A DNA stretch of 64,000 nt from Burkholderiales bacterium. GTDB lineage: Bacteria; Pseudomonadota; Gammaproteobacteria; Burkholderiales; JAEUOS01. Below are positions 18,327-26,128 of the stretch, in pieces. Location: positions 1 through 64,000 of the forward strand of contig JAEUOR010000026.1 of NCBI GenBank assembly GCA_016790635.1, given 5' to 3'. Every line of letters starts with the position of its first letter. Position 1 is the stretch's first letter. The notes beneath the pieces are model-generated. The model searched no databases. It worked only from the letters and a program-made list of their open reading frames with translations, and was not told the DNA's origin. The position numbers and the translations under genes are program-made.

Positions 18327-19555
18327 GGTGCTCCCTCCCCGGCTTGCCCGGCAAAAGCGGCCTTGGCGGCCACGAGCGCGGCGAACTCGGCCTCCGACAC
18401 CCCGTGCCGCGCCAGCACGGCACGCGTGTCCTCGCCCAACCCGGGCGCCGTATGACGGATCGCGCCCGGCGTAGCCGAGAGTTTGGGCACGATGCCCGGC
18501 ACCTCGACCGCAAACCCGTCGCGCGTGGTGATGCTCTGGATCATGCCGCGCGCACGGTACTGCGGATCCTCGGCGATGTCCTTGACCGTATAGATGCGCC
18601 CGCCGGGCACACGCGCCTGCGTCATCGCGTCCAGGCAGCCCTGCACCGTGTGCTTGCGCGTCCATTCACCGATCGCGCCGTCGATCTCGTCCACACGCAC
18701 GACGCGCCCGGCGTTGTTGGCGAGCCCCGGATCATTGCCCAGATCGTCGCGCCCGATGAGCGTCATCAGGCGCTTGAAGATCGAGTCGCCGTTGCCCGCC
18801 ACCAGCACATAACCGTCGCTGCACGGGTAGGCGTTGGATGGCGCGATGCCCGGCAGCGCGCTGCCGCCGGGGCCGCGCACCAGCCCTTCGGCGCTGTACT
18901 CGGGCAGCAGGCTCTCCATGCAGTTGAAGACCGCCTCGTAGAGCGCCACGTCGACGACCTGCCCGCGGCCGGTGCGATGGCGATGATGCAGCGCCAGCAG
19001 CACGCCGATCACGCCGTGCAGCGCGGCGATGGTGTCGCCGATGGAGACGCCGACGCGCACCGGCACCTGGCCGGGCGTGGCAGTGAGGTGGCGCAAGCCA
19101 CCCATGGCCTCGCCGACCACGCCGAAGCCGGGCATGTCCTTCATCGGTCCGTCCTGGCCGTATCCCGACACGCGCAGCATGATGAGGCGCGGGTTGGCCG
19201 CCGAGAGCGCCTCCCAGCCCAGGCCCCAGCCCTCGAGCGTGCCGGGGCGGAAATTCTCGATGACCACGTCGGCTTCGGCGGCCAGGCGACGCACGATGTC
19301 CTGGCCTTCCTTCTTGCGCAGGTCCAGCACCACCGAGGACTTGTTGCGCGACTGCACCTGCCACCACACCGAGGTGCCATTGCGCAGCACGCGCCATTTG
19401 CGCAGGGGGTCGCCCTCGCCGGGCGGTTCGATCTTGATCACCTCGGCGCCGAAATCGCCCAGCGTCTTGCCGGCAAAGGGACCGGCGATCAACTGGCCCA
19501 GTTCGATGACCTTGAGGCCGGCCAGGGCCTGCGGGGGAATGGTGGGGGTGGTCAT
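18323..19555 (-). CDS. CaiB/BaiF (family III) CoA-transferase
   Basis: 410 aa, normal family length. 'LKVIELGQLIAGPFAGKTLGD' at the N-terminus, 'EVIKIEPPGEGDPLRKWR', 'KKEGQDIVRRLAAEADVVIE', and 'GVSIGDTIAALHGVIG' containing Asp174, the expected nucleophile that forms the acyl-enzyme intermediate. It transfers CoA between carboxylic acids in the cytoplasm. Upstream is a hydratase-type gene on the same strand (54-base gap) and the downstream dehydrogenase overlaps by 4 bases. A divergent acyl-CoA ligase lies next to them, so the cluster probably activates and processes one carboxylic acid. Confidence 0.93.
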   Translation of the reverse strand: MTTPTIPPQALAGLKVIELGQLIAGPFAGKTLGDFGAEVIKIEPPGEGDPLRKWRVLRNGTSVWWQVQSRNKSSVVLDLRKKEGQDIVRRLAAEADVVIENFRPGTLEGWGLGWEALSAANPRLIMLRVSGYGQDGPMKDMPGFGVVGEAMGGLRHLTATPGQVPVRVGVSIGDTIAALHGVIGVLLALHHRHRTGRGQVVDVALYEAVFNCMESLLPEYSAEGLVRGPGGSALPGIAPSNAYPCSDGYVLVAGNGDSIFKRLMTLIGRDDLGNDPGLANNAGRVVRVDEIDGAIGEWTRKHTVQGCLDAMTQARVPGGRIYTVKDIAEDPQYRARGMIQSITTRDGFAVEVPGIVPKLSATPGAIRHTAPGLGEDTRAVLARHGVSEAEFAALVAAKAAFAGQAGEGAP

Positions 19556-19609
19556 GCGTGGCTCTCGATCAAGGCTTGTTCCTCAGGCGTTCATGAAATG
19601 CGGCGGTTT

Positions 19610-20398
19610 TCAAGCGGCAAAGCGAATCTCGATGCGCCCCAGCGCGCCGAAATCGACTGCGACACGTTCGCCGGGAGCGACCGCGAAAGGCTTGAAGCAG
19701 GTGCCGGTGGTGACCACCTGGCCCGCGGCCAGGGTGATGCCGAGACCGGACAGTTCATTGACCAGCCAGGCCAGCGCGATGGCCGGCCCGCCCAGCACAT
19801 TGCGACCTTCGCCCACATGGCGCACGCCGCGTGCGTCGATGCCGATCACCGGGTGCGCCGCGAGGTCCAGGGATCGCCAGATCTCGGGCACCGCCGCGCC
19901 GAGCACGAAATAATCCGCGCAGGCGTTGTCGGCGATCAGCTGCGCAGCGCCCGCTTCTTCGAACGGGCAAAAGCGCGAGTTGGGGATCTCGATGGCCGGG
20001 TGCAACGTCGCCACCGCGGCCAGCACCTCGGCCGGCGTGTAGGCCGCAGCGCGCGGCGAGAGGTCGCACGCCATGCGAAAGGCGAATTCACCCTCGGCCA
20101 CCAGCATGCGGTTGCCCTTGAGGGAAACGGTCGCACCGGAAGAAAAGCAGCGTTCGGCCAGGAGGCGCCCGGCCAGCGGGCCATCGACATGGATGTGCTG
20201 CTGCCCGGCCACACTGGTCGCGGCGATCTTCCAGCCGAAGAGCGCTTGCGTCGTGTACGCCTCGAGCGCTCGTTGCGCCGCGTAACCCTCGGCACGGGTG
20301 ATCGGGCGGATCGCAGCCGGCAGGTGGGCGACACAACTGCCCTCCCCCACCATGCGCCAGATCTCCTGCGCCGTTTGTCCTGCCTTGCCGTCCGACAT
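19610..20398 (-). CDS. 2-keto-4-pentenoate hydratase-like protein (FAH superfamily)
   Basis: About 262 aa from ATG 20398, preceded by an AGGAAG ribosome binding site; an upstream extension overlaps the divergent ligase promoter and is unlikely. The pattern is that of MhpD/DmpE/DmpH hydratases and decarboxylases: 'ITRAEGYAAQRALEAY', 'GWKIAATSVAGQQHIHVDGP', 'AEGEFAFRMACDL' (metal-binding Glu pair), 'LHPAIEIPNSRF', 'GPAIALAWLVNEL'. Such enzymes hydrate 2-hydroxypenta-2,4-dienoates in aromatic meta-cleavage. No ring-cleavage enzyme is adjacent, so the substrate may be another enol or enoyl acid. Confidence 0.85.
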   Translation of the reverse strand: MSDGKAGQTAQEIWRMVGEGSCVAHLPAAIRPITRAEGYAAQRALEAYTTQALFGWKIAATSVAGQQHIHVDGPLAGRLLAERCFSSGATVSLKGNRMLVAEGEFAFRMACDLSPRAAAYTPAEVLAAVATLHPAIEIPNSRFCPFEEAGAAQLIADNACADYFVLGAAVPEIWRSLDLAAHPVIGIDARGVRHVGEGRNVLGGPAIALAWLVNELSGLGITLAAGQVVTTGTCFKPFAVAPGERVAVDFGALGRIEIRFAA

Positions 20399-20454
20399 GG
20401 CCTCGCGCTTCCTGTGCTGAAATCGGCTCGGATTGTCACTCAACTTTAGCAACG

Positions 20455-21930
20455 ATGAATCTGGCCGCGGCGCAGGACCGCCATGCCGCCGAGCGTGGCG
20501 AACACGTCGCGCTCGTCGACGGGCCGCGCCGCATCACCCATGCGCAACTGGCCGCCGACATCGCGCGCACCGCGGCGCACTTGCGCTCGCTGGGCGTGGC
20601 GGCCGGCACCCTCACTGGTGTCGCGCTGGGCGACCGTGCCCTGCACGTCGTGGTCATGCTCGCGCTGGCGCGACTGGGTGCGGTCCTACTGCCGCTGGAC
20701 CATCGCTGGACCGCGGGCGAAAAGGAGCGCGTGGTCGCGCATTTCGGCGCGACGCTCGCGATCGTCGAAGCGGGCGACCCGATCAAGGATGTGCGCAACG
20801 TCGCGGCCGATGCCGCGTTCGCCCGGGCGTGCGACATGGCTCCGCCGCAGACGGAAGTCGCCGCGGGCGGCGACGCCCCGCTGCTGGTCTCGCTTTCCTC
20901 CGGCACGACCGGCCGCCCCAAGGGGCCCCGCATCACCCACGATCACTTCCTGGCGCGCTTTCGCACCCACTGGATCAACCTGGGCTTTTCTGCCGACGAC
21001 GTGTTCGTCTGCGCGACGCCCCTGTATTTCGGCGCCGGGCGCACCTTCGTCTGGTCCACCCTCTACGTCGGCGGCACGGTCGTGCTCGCGCCGCCGCCCT
21101 ATGATCCGCGCACCCTGGCCGACACCCTGGCACGCGAGCGTGCCAGCACGCTCTTTCTCGTACCCACGCAACTCAGGCGCGCCCTGGCCGAGGTGCCGGA
21201 CCACCCGGCCTTTACAAACTTGCGCCTGCTTTTTTCCAGCGGCGCGCCGCTCACCCGCGACGAGCGCCTGGCGATTCGCGACCACCTGAACCCGCGCTTT
21301 TGCGAGTACTACGCCTCGACCGAGGGCGGCGGCGTCACGCTGCTCACACCTAAGGACCTGCCGGACCACGCCGATAGCGTCGGCCGCGCGGTGCACGGCG
21401 TGGAAGTCGAAGTTGTCGATGGCGAACATCGCCCGCTGCCGGCGGGCGATGTCGGGCGGCTTCGCTACCGCAGTCCGGGCTGCGCGACGGCCTTTCATCG
21501 CGACCCGGACGCCTCCGCCGAAGCGTTTCGCGACGGCTGGTTCTATCCCGGCGACCTGGGGCGGATCGACAGCGCGGGTTATCTCACCCTGGCTGGCCGC
21601 GCCAAGGACATGATCATCCGCGGCGGGGTCAACATCTACCCGGAGGAGATCGAGGCAGTGCTGCGCGGCCACCCCGAAGTCATCGATGTCGCGGTGGTCG
21701 GCTTCGAGGCGCCCGACCTGGGCGAAGACATCGCCGCCTTTGTCGTGTTGCGCTCGGCACTCACTGACGACGACCTCACGCACTGGTGCGCGACCCGCCT
21801 CGCTCGCTACAAAGTGCCGCGCCGGTGGCGACGGATCGCGGAGTTACCGCGTAACACCTCGGGCAAGACGATCAAGGCAGCATTGGCAAACAAGTTGAAA
21901 AATGGGGATGGCTCCGAAAAAGGTAAATAG
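20455..21930 (+). CDS. AMP-dependent acyl-CoA synthetase/ligase (benzoate-CoA-ligase-like)
   Basis: 491 aa ANL-superfamily enzyme. The P-loop 'SLSSGTTGRPKGPRITH' is at about 143-159, followed by 'FCEYYASTEGGG' (motif A5), 'GWFYPGDLGRID' (A7, hinge Asp), 'GRAKDMIIRGGVNIYPEEIE' region (A8) and the C-terminal catalytic Lys in 'RNTSGKTIKAAL'. It activates a carboxylic acid as an acyl-CoA with ATP. The start lies 56 bases from the divergent hydratase gene, so both promoters overlap. Substrate not determined; together with the CoA-transferase and hydratase it fits degradation of an aryl or unsaturated acid. Confidence 0.9.
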   Translation: MNLAAAQDRHAAERGEHVALVDGPRRITHAQLAADIARTAAHLRSLGVAAGTLTGVALGDRALHVVVMLALARLGAVLLPLDHRWTAGEKERVVAHFGATLAIVEAGDPIKDVRNVAADAAFARACDMAPPQTEVAAGGDAPLLVSLSSGTTGRPKGPRITHDHFLARFRTHWINLGFSADDVFVCATPLYFGAGRTFVWSTLYVGGTVVLAPPPYDPRTLADTLARERASTLFLVPTQLRRALAEVPDHPAFTNLRLLFSSGAPLTRDERLAIRDHLNPRFCEYYASTEGGGVTLLTPKDLPDHADSVGRAVHGVEVEVVDGEHRPLPAGDVGRLRYRSPGCATAFHRDPDASAEAFRDGWFYPGDLGRIDSAGYLTLAGRAKDMIIRGGVNIYPEEIEAVLRGHPEVIDVAVVGFEAPDLGEDIAAFVVLRSALTDDDLTHWCATRLARYKVPRRWRRIAELPRNTSGKTIKAALANKLKNGDGSEKGK

Positions 21931-21956
21931 AACAATACCTTGCGAAAAACCACCGC

Positions 21957-21998
21957 TTACCATCTTGCTGTTTTACCGTAAAGCCAGCAATATGGTAA
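21957..21998. promoter_or_regulatory. Inverted-repeat operator upstream of vapB
   Basis: Two 14-base arms (TTACCATCTTGCTG at 21957-21970; its inverted copy at 21985-21998) match at 13 of 14 positions around a 14-base spacer. The spacer itself carries a smaller dyad (TTTAC/GTAAA). It ends 10 bases before the antitoxin start codon, the usual place for VapBC autoregulation. It could also act as a weak hairpin behind the ligase gene, but no T-tract follows. Confidence 0.6.
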
Positions 21999-22008
21999 AT
22001 TGCCCCTC

Positions 22009-22314
22009 ATGAAAACGACACTCGATCTGCCAGACGATATCGTGCAAGCCGTCAAGCTGCGTGCCGTCTTGCAGCGCAGGCCGGTCAAGGATCTGGTTGC
22101 CGAATTGCTGCGCAACGCGCTCGGCATGCTGCCTGCCCGCCCATCCGGTGAAACCTCGGGCAGCACGGCATTCACCATCGGCGCCAACGGCATTCCCGTG
22201 GCTGTGGGCAAGGCAGACGCGCCCGCATCACGCATGCCGGTTGAAGCCTTGCTACAGCTTGAACGGGAAGCAATGGCGTCGGTGGAACGAGCGCATGTCG
22301 GGCACCCTCTTTGA
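22009..22314 (+). CDS. vapB: VapB-type ribbon-helix-helix antitoxin
   Basis: 101 aa from the ATG at 22009 (a TTG three codons earlier is possible). The N-terminus 'MKTTLDLPDDIVQAVKLRAVLQ' is a ribbon-helix-helix DNA-binding motif as in VapB/CopG antitoxins, followed by a less conserved tail that would wrap the toxin. The 3' end overlaps the toxin start by 20 bases, so translation is coupled. Local base composition is lower in G+C than the flanking catabolic genes, as usual for mobile toxin-antitoxin pairs. Confidence 0.82.
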   Translation: MKTTLDLPDDIVQAVKLRAVLQRRPVKDLVAELLRNALGMLPARPSGETSGSTAFTIGANGIPVAVGKADAPASRMPVEALLQLEREAMASVERAHVGHPL

Positions 22315-22744
22315 CACCAACGTATGGCTGGCGGCGTTCTTTCGCGCTCACCCGGGACACAAGACGGCGCAGCGAAGACTCACCGAAGCGACAGCGGCCG
22401 TGCCGGCAGCGCTCTGTCGGCAAACGCAACTAAGCTTCCTGCGCCTGGTATCCACCCCCGCACTCTTGGCCGCATACGATGTGGCCGGCTTTGCCAACAA
22501 GGATGCGGTTGCCGTGCTGCATGCGTTCACGGCAATGCCCAACGTGCGCACGTTCGATGAAGCTCCCGGGACCAACGAAAGCTGGCTGCGCCTGGCGGCG
22601 GTAAACACCGCGTCGCCCAAGGTCTGGATGGACGCGTATCTGGCTGCGTTCGCAATCACGAGTGGACTTGCATTGGCCACCTTTGACACCGACTTCCGCA
22701 ATTTCGTCGGGGCCGGCCTGGACCTCGAAGTTCTCGTGGCCTGA
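22295..22744 (+). CDS. vapC: VapC-type PIN-domain ribonuclease toxin
   Basis: 149 aa from ATG 22295. PIN-domain acidic residues: Asp7 ('LFDTNVWLAAF'), Asp113 ('VWMDAYLAAFA') and Asp131/Asp133 ('ATFDTDFRNF'). The position that is Glu in many VapC toxins reads Gln45 ('QTQLSFLRL'), a substitution I believe is common in this sub-branch. PIN toxins cleave specific RNAs, often initiator or other tRNAs. It forms a pair with the overlapping antitoxin and is bounded by unrelated metabolic genes, which suggests acquisition as a cassette. Confidence 0.85.
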   Translation: MSGTLFDTNVWLAAFFRAHPGHKTAQRRLTEATAAVPAALCRQTQLSFLRLVSTPALLAAYDVAGFANKDAVAVLHAFTAMPNVRTFDEAPGTNESWLRLAAVNTASPKVWMDAYLAAFAITSGLALATFDTDFRNFVGAGLDLEVLVA

Positions 22745-22769
22745 ACGGCGGAACAAGACCGGAGCAAAC

Positions 22770-23759
22770 ATGGACAATCCCCGCTCACGGCAAAGGCGCG
22801 CCACGCTCGCAGCCTTGTGCGCCCTGCCCTGGCTGTCATTGCGCGCCGCCGCGCAGGTCCCGGGCTACCCGGCCAAGCCCATCCGCTTCATCGTGCCGTT
22901 TTCCACCGGCGGTGGCCCGGACCTGTCGGCGCGACGCATCGCGGATGCGCTCGGGCCGCGGCTTGGCACCTCGATGGTCGTCGAGAATCGGGTCGGCGCC
23001 ACCGGCATGATCGGGCTGGCCGAGCTGGCGCGTTCGCCCGCCGACGGACACGTGATCGCGCTCGTCAATTTGGCCAACACCATCGCGCAGTCGATGCAGG
23101 CCAAGCCCCTGGCCGACACGGTGCGCGACTTGGCGCCGGTCACGCTCGTCGGTCGTCAGTACACCATCCTGTGCGTCGCTCCGAATTCGCCGGCGCGCGA
23201 CGTCGCCGGGTTGACGCGCCTCCTCAAGGATGCGCCCGGCCAGCATACCTTCGCGTCGGGCGGCAACGGCACGCCGGCCCATCTTGCGGGCGAACTCTAT
23301 CGCCGCGCGGTCGGCGTCGACGCCCGCCACATCCCCTACAAGGCGCTGCCCACCGCACTCACCGACGTGGGGCGCGGCGAGATCAGCTTTATCTTCAGCA
23401 TCGGCAACTCGGCCATCCCCCTGGTGCGCAACGGCCGCCTGCGTGCACTGGCGATTGCCGCACCGCAACGCGTGGCCGCGCTGCCCGACCTGCCCACTCT
23501 CGCCGAGGCCGGCGTCCCGGGGGTGGATGTGCAAAGCTGGACCGGCATCGTCGCCCCGGCCGCCACGCCGCGCGCCATCGTCGACACGCTCAACCGCGCG
23601 CTGCGCGATGTCATGACCCAGCCGGAGATGCGTACCGCCTTCGAGAACCTCGGCATCGAAGTGGTCCACAACTCGCCGGACGAATTTGGCGCGCTGCTCA
23701 AGAGCGAGTTGCAGCGCTGGACGGCCTTCGTGCGACAGGCGGGCATCACCCAGGATTGA
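22770..23759 (+). CDS. Bug/TctC family periplasmic solute-binding protein
   Basis: About 329 aa from ATG 22770, which has a GGAG ribosome binding site; the longer frame overlaps the toxin gene. The leader 'RRATLAALCALPWLSLRAAAQ' is a signal peptide, with an Arg pair that could also make it Tat-dependent. Family motifs: 'FIVPFSTGGGPDLSARR', 'VVENRVGATGMIG', 'FASGGNGTPAHLAG', 'HIPYKALPTAL', 'LPDLPTLAEAGVPGV'. It leads a set running into the GST, biotin-carrier and UbiD genes, so its ligand may be an aromatic or unsaturated acid (inference). Confidence 0.92.
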   Translation: MDNPRSRQRRATLAALCALPWLSLRAAAQVPGYPAKPIRFIVPFSTGGGPDLSARRIADALGPRLGTSMVVENRVGATGMIGLAELARSPADGHVIALVNLANTIAQSMQAKPLADTVRDLAPVTLVGRQYTILCVAPNSPARDVAGLTRLLKDAPGQHTFASGGNGTPAHLAGELYRRAVGVDARHIPYKALPTALTDVGRGEISFIFSIGNSAIPLVRNGRLRALAIAAPQRVAALPDLPTLAEAGVPGVDVQSWTGIVAPAATPRAIVDTLNRALRDVMTQPEMRTAFENLGIEVVHNSPDEFGALLKSELQRWTAFVRQAGITQD

Positions 23760-23847
23760 CGCACGCGCTTCTCAAAGACACTGAACATCGTTTTCCGCCT
23801 GCGGCTCCAAGGCCTTGGGGACGCTGGCACAAGAAAAGGCTTGATCT

Positions 23848-24528
23848 ATGGAACTCTATGAACTCGGCGGCACGGGTGGGCGGCGCTACAGCGTTTATTC
23901 CTGGCGCACGCGCATGGCACTGGCGCACAAGGGCTTGGCATTTCAAAGCCGCCCTGTCGCGGTGAGCGACAAGGCGGCCATCGCCTTCTCCGGCCAGGAA
24001 AGGGTGCCGATCCTGAAGGACGGCGAGCGCGTCGTCCACGACTCCTGGAAGATCGCCGAGTACCTGGACGAGACCTACCCGGACCAGCCGCTTTTCGGCG
24101 GCGAGATCGGTCGCTCGGTCACGCGGGTCATCAATGCCTGGGCGGATCGCACGCTGATTCCGCTGCTCTTTCCCGCGCTCATGCTGGAGAATGTCACGCG
24201 CCTCGCTGCGCCCGATGCCACGCACATCCGCGCACAACTCGAAAAGGCCACCGGCCGGCCGCTGGAGGAACTGGCGGCGGGCCGCGCCGGGGCGGTCAAG
24301 GCCTTTGCGCGTGCGCTCGACCCGGTGCGCGCGACGCTGCGCAGCCAGCCCTACCTGTGCGGCGCCGCGCCGGCCTACGCGGACTACATCGTGTTTTCCC
24401 TGCTGCAATGGCCGCGCGTGGCTTCGCCCGACCCCATCCTGCCGGCCGACGACGCGGTAGCGGCCTGGTTCGATAGACTGCTCGACGCGCACGGCGGCAT
24501 TGGCCGCGCCGAGCCCGCCGCCACTTGA
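23848..24528 (+). CDS. Glutathione S-transferase of the beta-etherase (LigE-like) type
   Basis: 226 aa. The thioredoxin-like N-terminal domain reads 'YSVYSWRTRMALAHKGLAF', 'ERVPILKDGERVVHDSWKIAEYLDE', 'YPDQPLFGG', a pattern shared with LigE-type glutathione-dependent beta-aryl etherases and their relatives; the C-terminal domain is all-helical. The glutathione-binding 'RVPIL..' loop and the following Asp-Ser are present. Members range from lignin dimer cleavage to maleylpyruvate-type isomerisation or dehalogenation. It is placed between a Bug gene and the biotin-carrier/UbiD pair (8-base gap to the latter), so it may take part in an aromatic pathway. Substrate unproven. Confidence 0.82.
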   Translation: MELYELGGTGGRRYSVYSWRTRMALAHKGLAFQSRPVAVSDKAAIAFSGQERVPILKDGERVVHDSWKIAEYLDETYPDQPLFGGEIGRSVTRVINAWADRTLIPLLFPALMLENVTRLAAPDATHIRAQLEKATGRPLEELAAGRAGAVKAFARALDPVRATLRSQPYLCGAAPAYADYIVFSLLQWPRVASPDPILPADDAVAAWFDRLLDAHGGIGRAEPAAT

Positions 24529-24536
24529 GGATCGAA

Positions 24537-24767
24537 ATGCCCACACTGAAGCTCAATTCCGAAGTCACAGGCAATGTCTGGAAGGTCGAGGTCGCCGCCG
24601 GCCAGGCCGTCGCCGAAGGCGATGTGCTCGTCATCGTCGAGTCCATGAAGATGGAAATCCCCATCGAAGCGCCGCGCGCCGGCACGGTGGCTGCGATCCA
24701 CGTCGCCGAAGGCGAGGCGATCAAGGAGGGCGCGCTGGCGGTCGAACTCGAGGTCGGCTTAGCATGA
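24537..24767 (+). CDS. Stand-alone biotin/lipoyl attachment domain protein (BCCP-like)
   Basis: 76 aa from ATG 24537; a TTG 12 bases earlier is less likely. The complete protein is a biotinyl domain with the canonical 'ESMKMEI' motif, biotinylated on Lys38, and the symmetrical 'GAVVEVAAGQAV'/'GTVAAIHVAEGEAI'-type hammerhead strands. A biotin carrier passes carboxyl groups between a biotin carboxylase and a carboxyltransferase; neither is visible here. It overlaps the UbiD-family decarboxylase by ATGA, which suggests matched production. A lipoyl role is possible, but Met-Lys-Met favours biotin. Confidence 0.87.
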   Translation: MPTLKLNSEVTGNVWKVEVAAGQAVAEGDVLVIVESMKMEIPIEAPRAGTVAAIHVAEGEAIKEGALAVELEVGLA

Positions 24768-26098
24768 ACGACCTGCGCGGGTTTCTGGCGGCACTGCGTG
24801 CGGCCGGCGAAGTCCACGAGATTCGTCGCACGGTCGACCCGGTGCGCGAACTGGGCGCGGTGCTGTCCGCCTGCGAGCGCGCCGACAAGGCGGCCTTCTT
24901 CCATGCCGTGCGCGGCCACGGCGTCCCGGTGGTAGGCGGCCTGTTGTCCTCGCCGCGGCGCATCGCGCTCGCACTGGGCTGCCCGGTCGCCGAGATCGGC
25001 GCGCGCATGGGCGCGGCCACTGAATCGCCCGTCCCCTATGCGCTGCACAACGGCCCGGCGCCCTGCCAGGAAGTCGTGATCGACTCACCCGACCTTTCTC
25101 ACTGGCCGATCCCGACCCATTCCCCACTGGACGCCGGCGCCTTCATCACCGCCGGGGTGGTGATTTCGCGCGACCCCGCCTCGCCGCGCCACAACCTGTC
25201 GTACAACCGCATGCAGATCTACGGCGCGGACCGCACCGGCATCAGCATGAACATCTGGCGCCACATCAAGGGCTTTTTCGACCGCATCGAGCCGAGCGGA
25301 CAGAACCTGCCGTTCTGCGTCGCCATCGGCCCGGACCCCGTGGTGATGATGGCGGCCGCGTTTCGCTACGACGGCGACGAATACGACATCGCCGGCAGCC
25401 TGCGCGGCGCACCGGTGCCGGTGGTCAAGGCTCGTACCTGCGACATCATGGTGCCTGCCACCGCCGAGATCATCCTCGAAGGCGAGGTGCTGGCCGGGGT
25501 GCGCCAGATGGAAGGCCCGATGGCCGAATTCACCGGCCACTATTCGGGCGCCGACCCCAAGCATGTGGCGCGCATCACCTGCATCACCCACCGCGCCGCC
25601 CCCATCTGGCAGACCATGAACGGCGGCGGCTACGAGCACCAGAGCGTGGGCAACATGATCACGCGCGAACCGCTGCTTGCGCGCTTCGTGCGCCATATCA
25701 CGCCGCGCATGAAGGCCGTGCATCTGCCCCCCTATGCGGCGGGGTTCACCGCCATCATCAGCCTGTCCAAGCCCGAGCCCGGCGAGGCGCGCAACGTCGC
25801 GCTGGCCGCGCTGGCCGCGCACGTCAACTTCAAGACCATCATCGTCGTCAACGACGACGTCGACATCCACGATCCGGCCGATGTCATGTGGGCGCTTGGC
25901 ACGCGCGTGCGCTGGCACGAGGGCGTGATCCCGATTCCCGGCACGCACGGCAACGAACTCGATCCGTCCTCGGACGCCCACGGCGTGGTCGCCAAGGTGA
26001 TCATCGACGCCACCCTGCCGGCCGAACGCCTGGAGCGCTTTGTCAAGGTGGTCTATCCGCCGGTCGATCTGGCGCAATACTTGCGAGGGGATTCCTGA
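24764..26098 (+). CDS. UbiD family (prenylated-FMN) decarboxylase
   Basis: About 444 aa from ATG 24764. UbiD-type residues are visible: Arg149 in 'SYNRMQIYG', and Glu250/Glu255 in 'RQMEGPMAEFTGHYSG'; their spacing matches the Arg-Glu-Glu triad of fungal Fdc1. The prFMN-binding region 'ITAGVVISRDPA..' is also present. UbiD enzymes reversibly decarboxylate aromatic or alpha,beta-unsaturated acids in the cytoplasm and need the flavin prenyltransferase UbiX for the cofactor; no ubiX is in this window. It is co-translated with the biotin-carrier protein and followed by a Bug gene 30 bases later. Confidence 0.93.
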   Translation: MNDLRGFLAALRAAGEVHEIRRTVDPVRELGAVLSACERADKAAFFHAVRGHGVPVVGGLLSSPRRIALALGCPVAEIGARMGAATESPVPYALHNGPAPCQEVVIDSPDLSHWPIPTHSPLDAGAFITAGVVISRDPASPRHNLSYNRMQIYGADRTGISMNIWRHIKGFFDRIEPSGQNLPFCVAIGPDPVVMMAAAFRYDGDEYDIAGSLRGAPVPVVKARTCDIMVPATAEIILEGEVLAGVRQMEGPMAEFTGHYSGADPKHVARITCITHRAAPIWQTMNGGGYEHQSVGNMITREPLLARFVRHITPRMKAVHLPPYAAGFTAIISLSKPEPGEARNVALAALAAHVNFKTIIVVNDDVDIHDPADVMWALGTRVRWHEGVIPIPGTHGNELDPSSDAHGVVAKVIIDATLPAERLERFVKVVYPPVDLAQYLRGDS

Positions 26099-26128
26099 AG
26101 CAGACTGCACGCAACCGGGAGAGCAACC

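Noticed and set aside
24500-24763. N-terminal extension of the UbiD reading frame over the biotin-carrier gene.
   Set aside because: The extension is Arg-rich nonsense in the other frame of a clear biotinyl domain; the UbiD family start fits ATG 24764.
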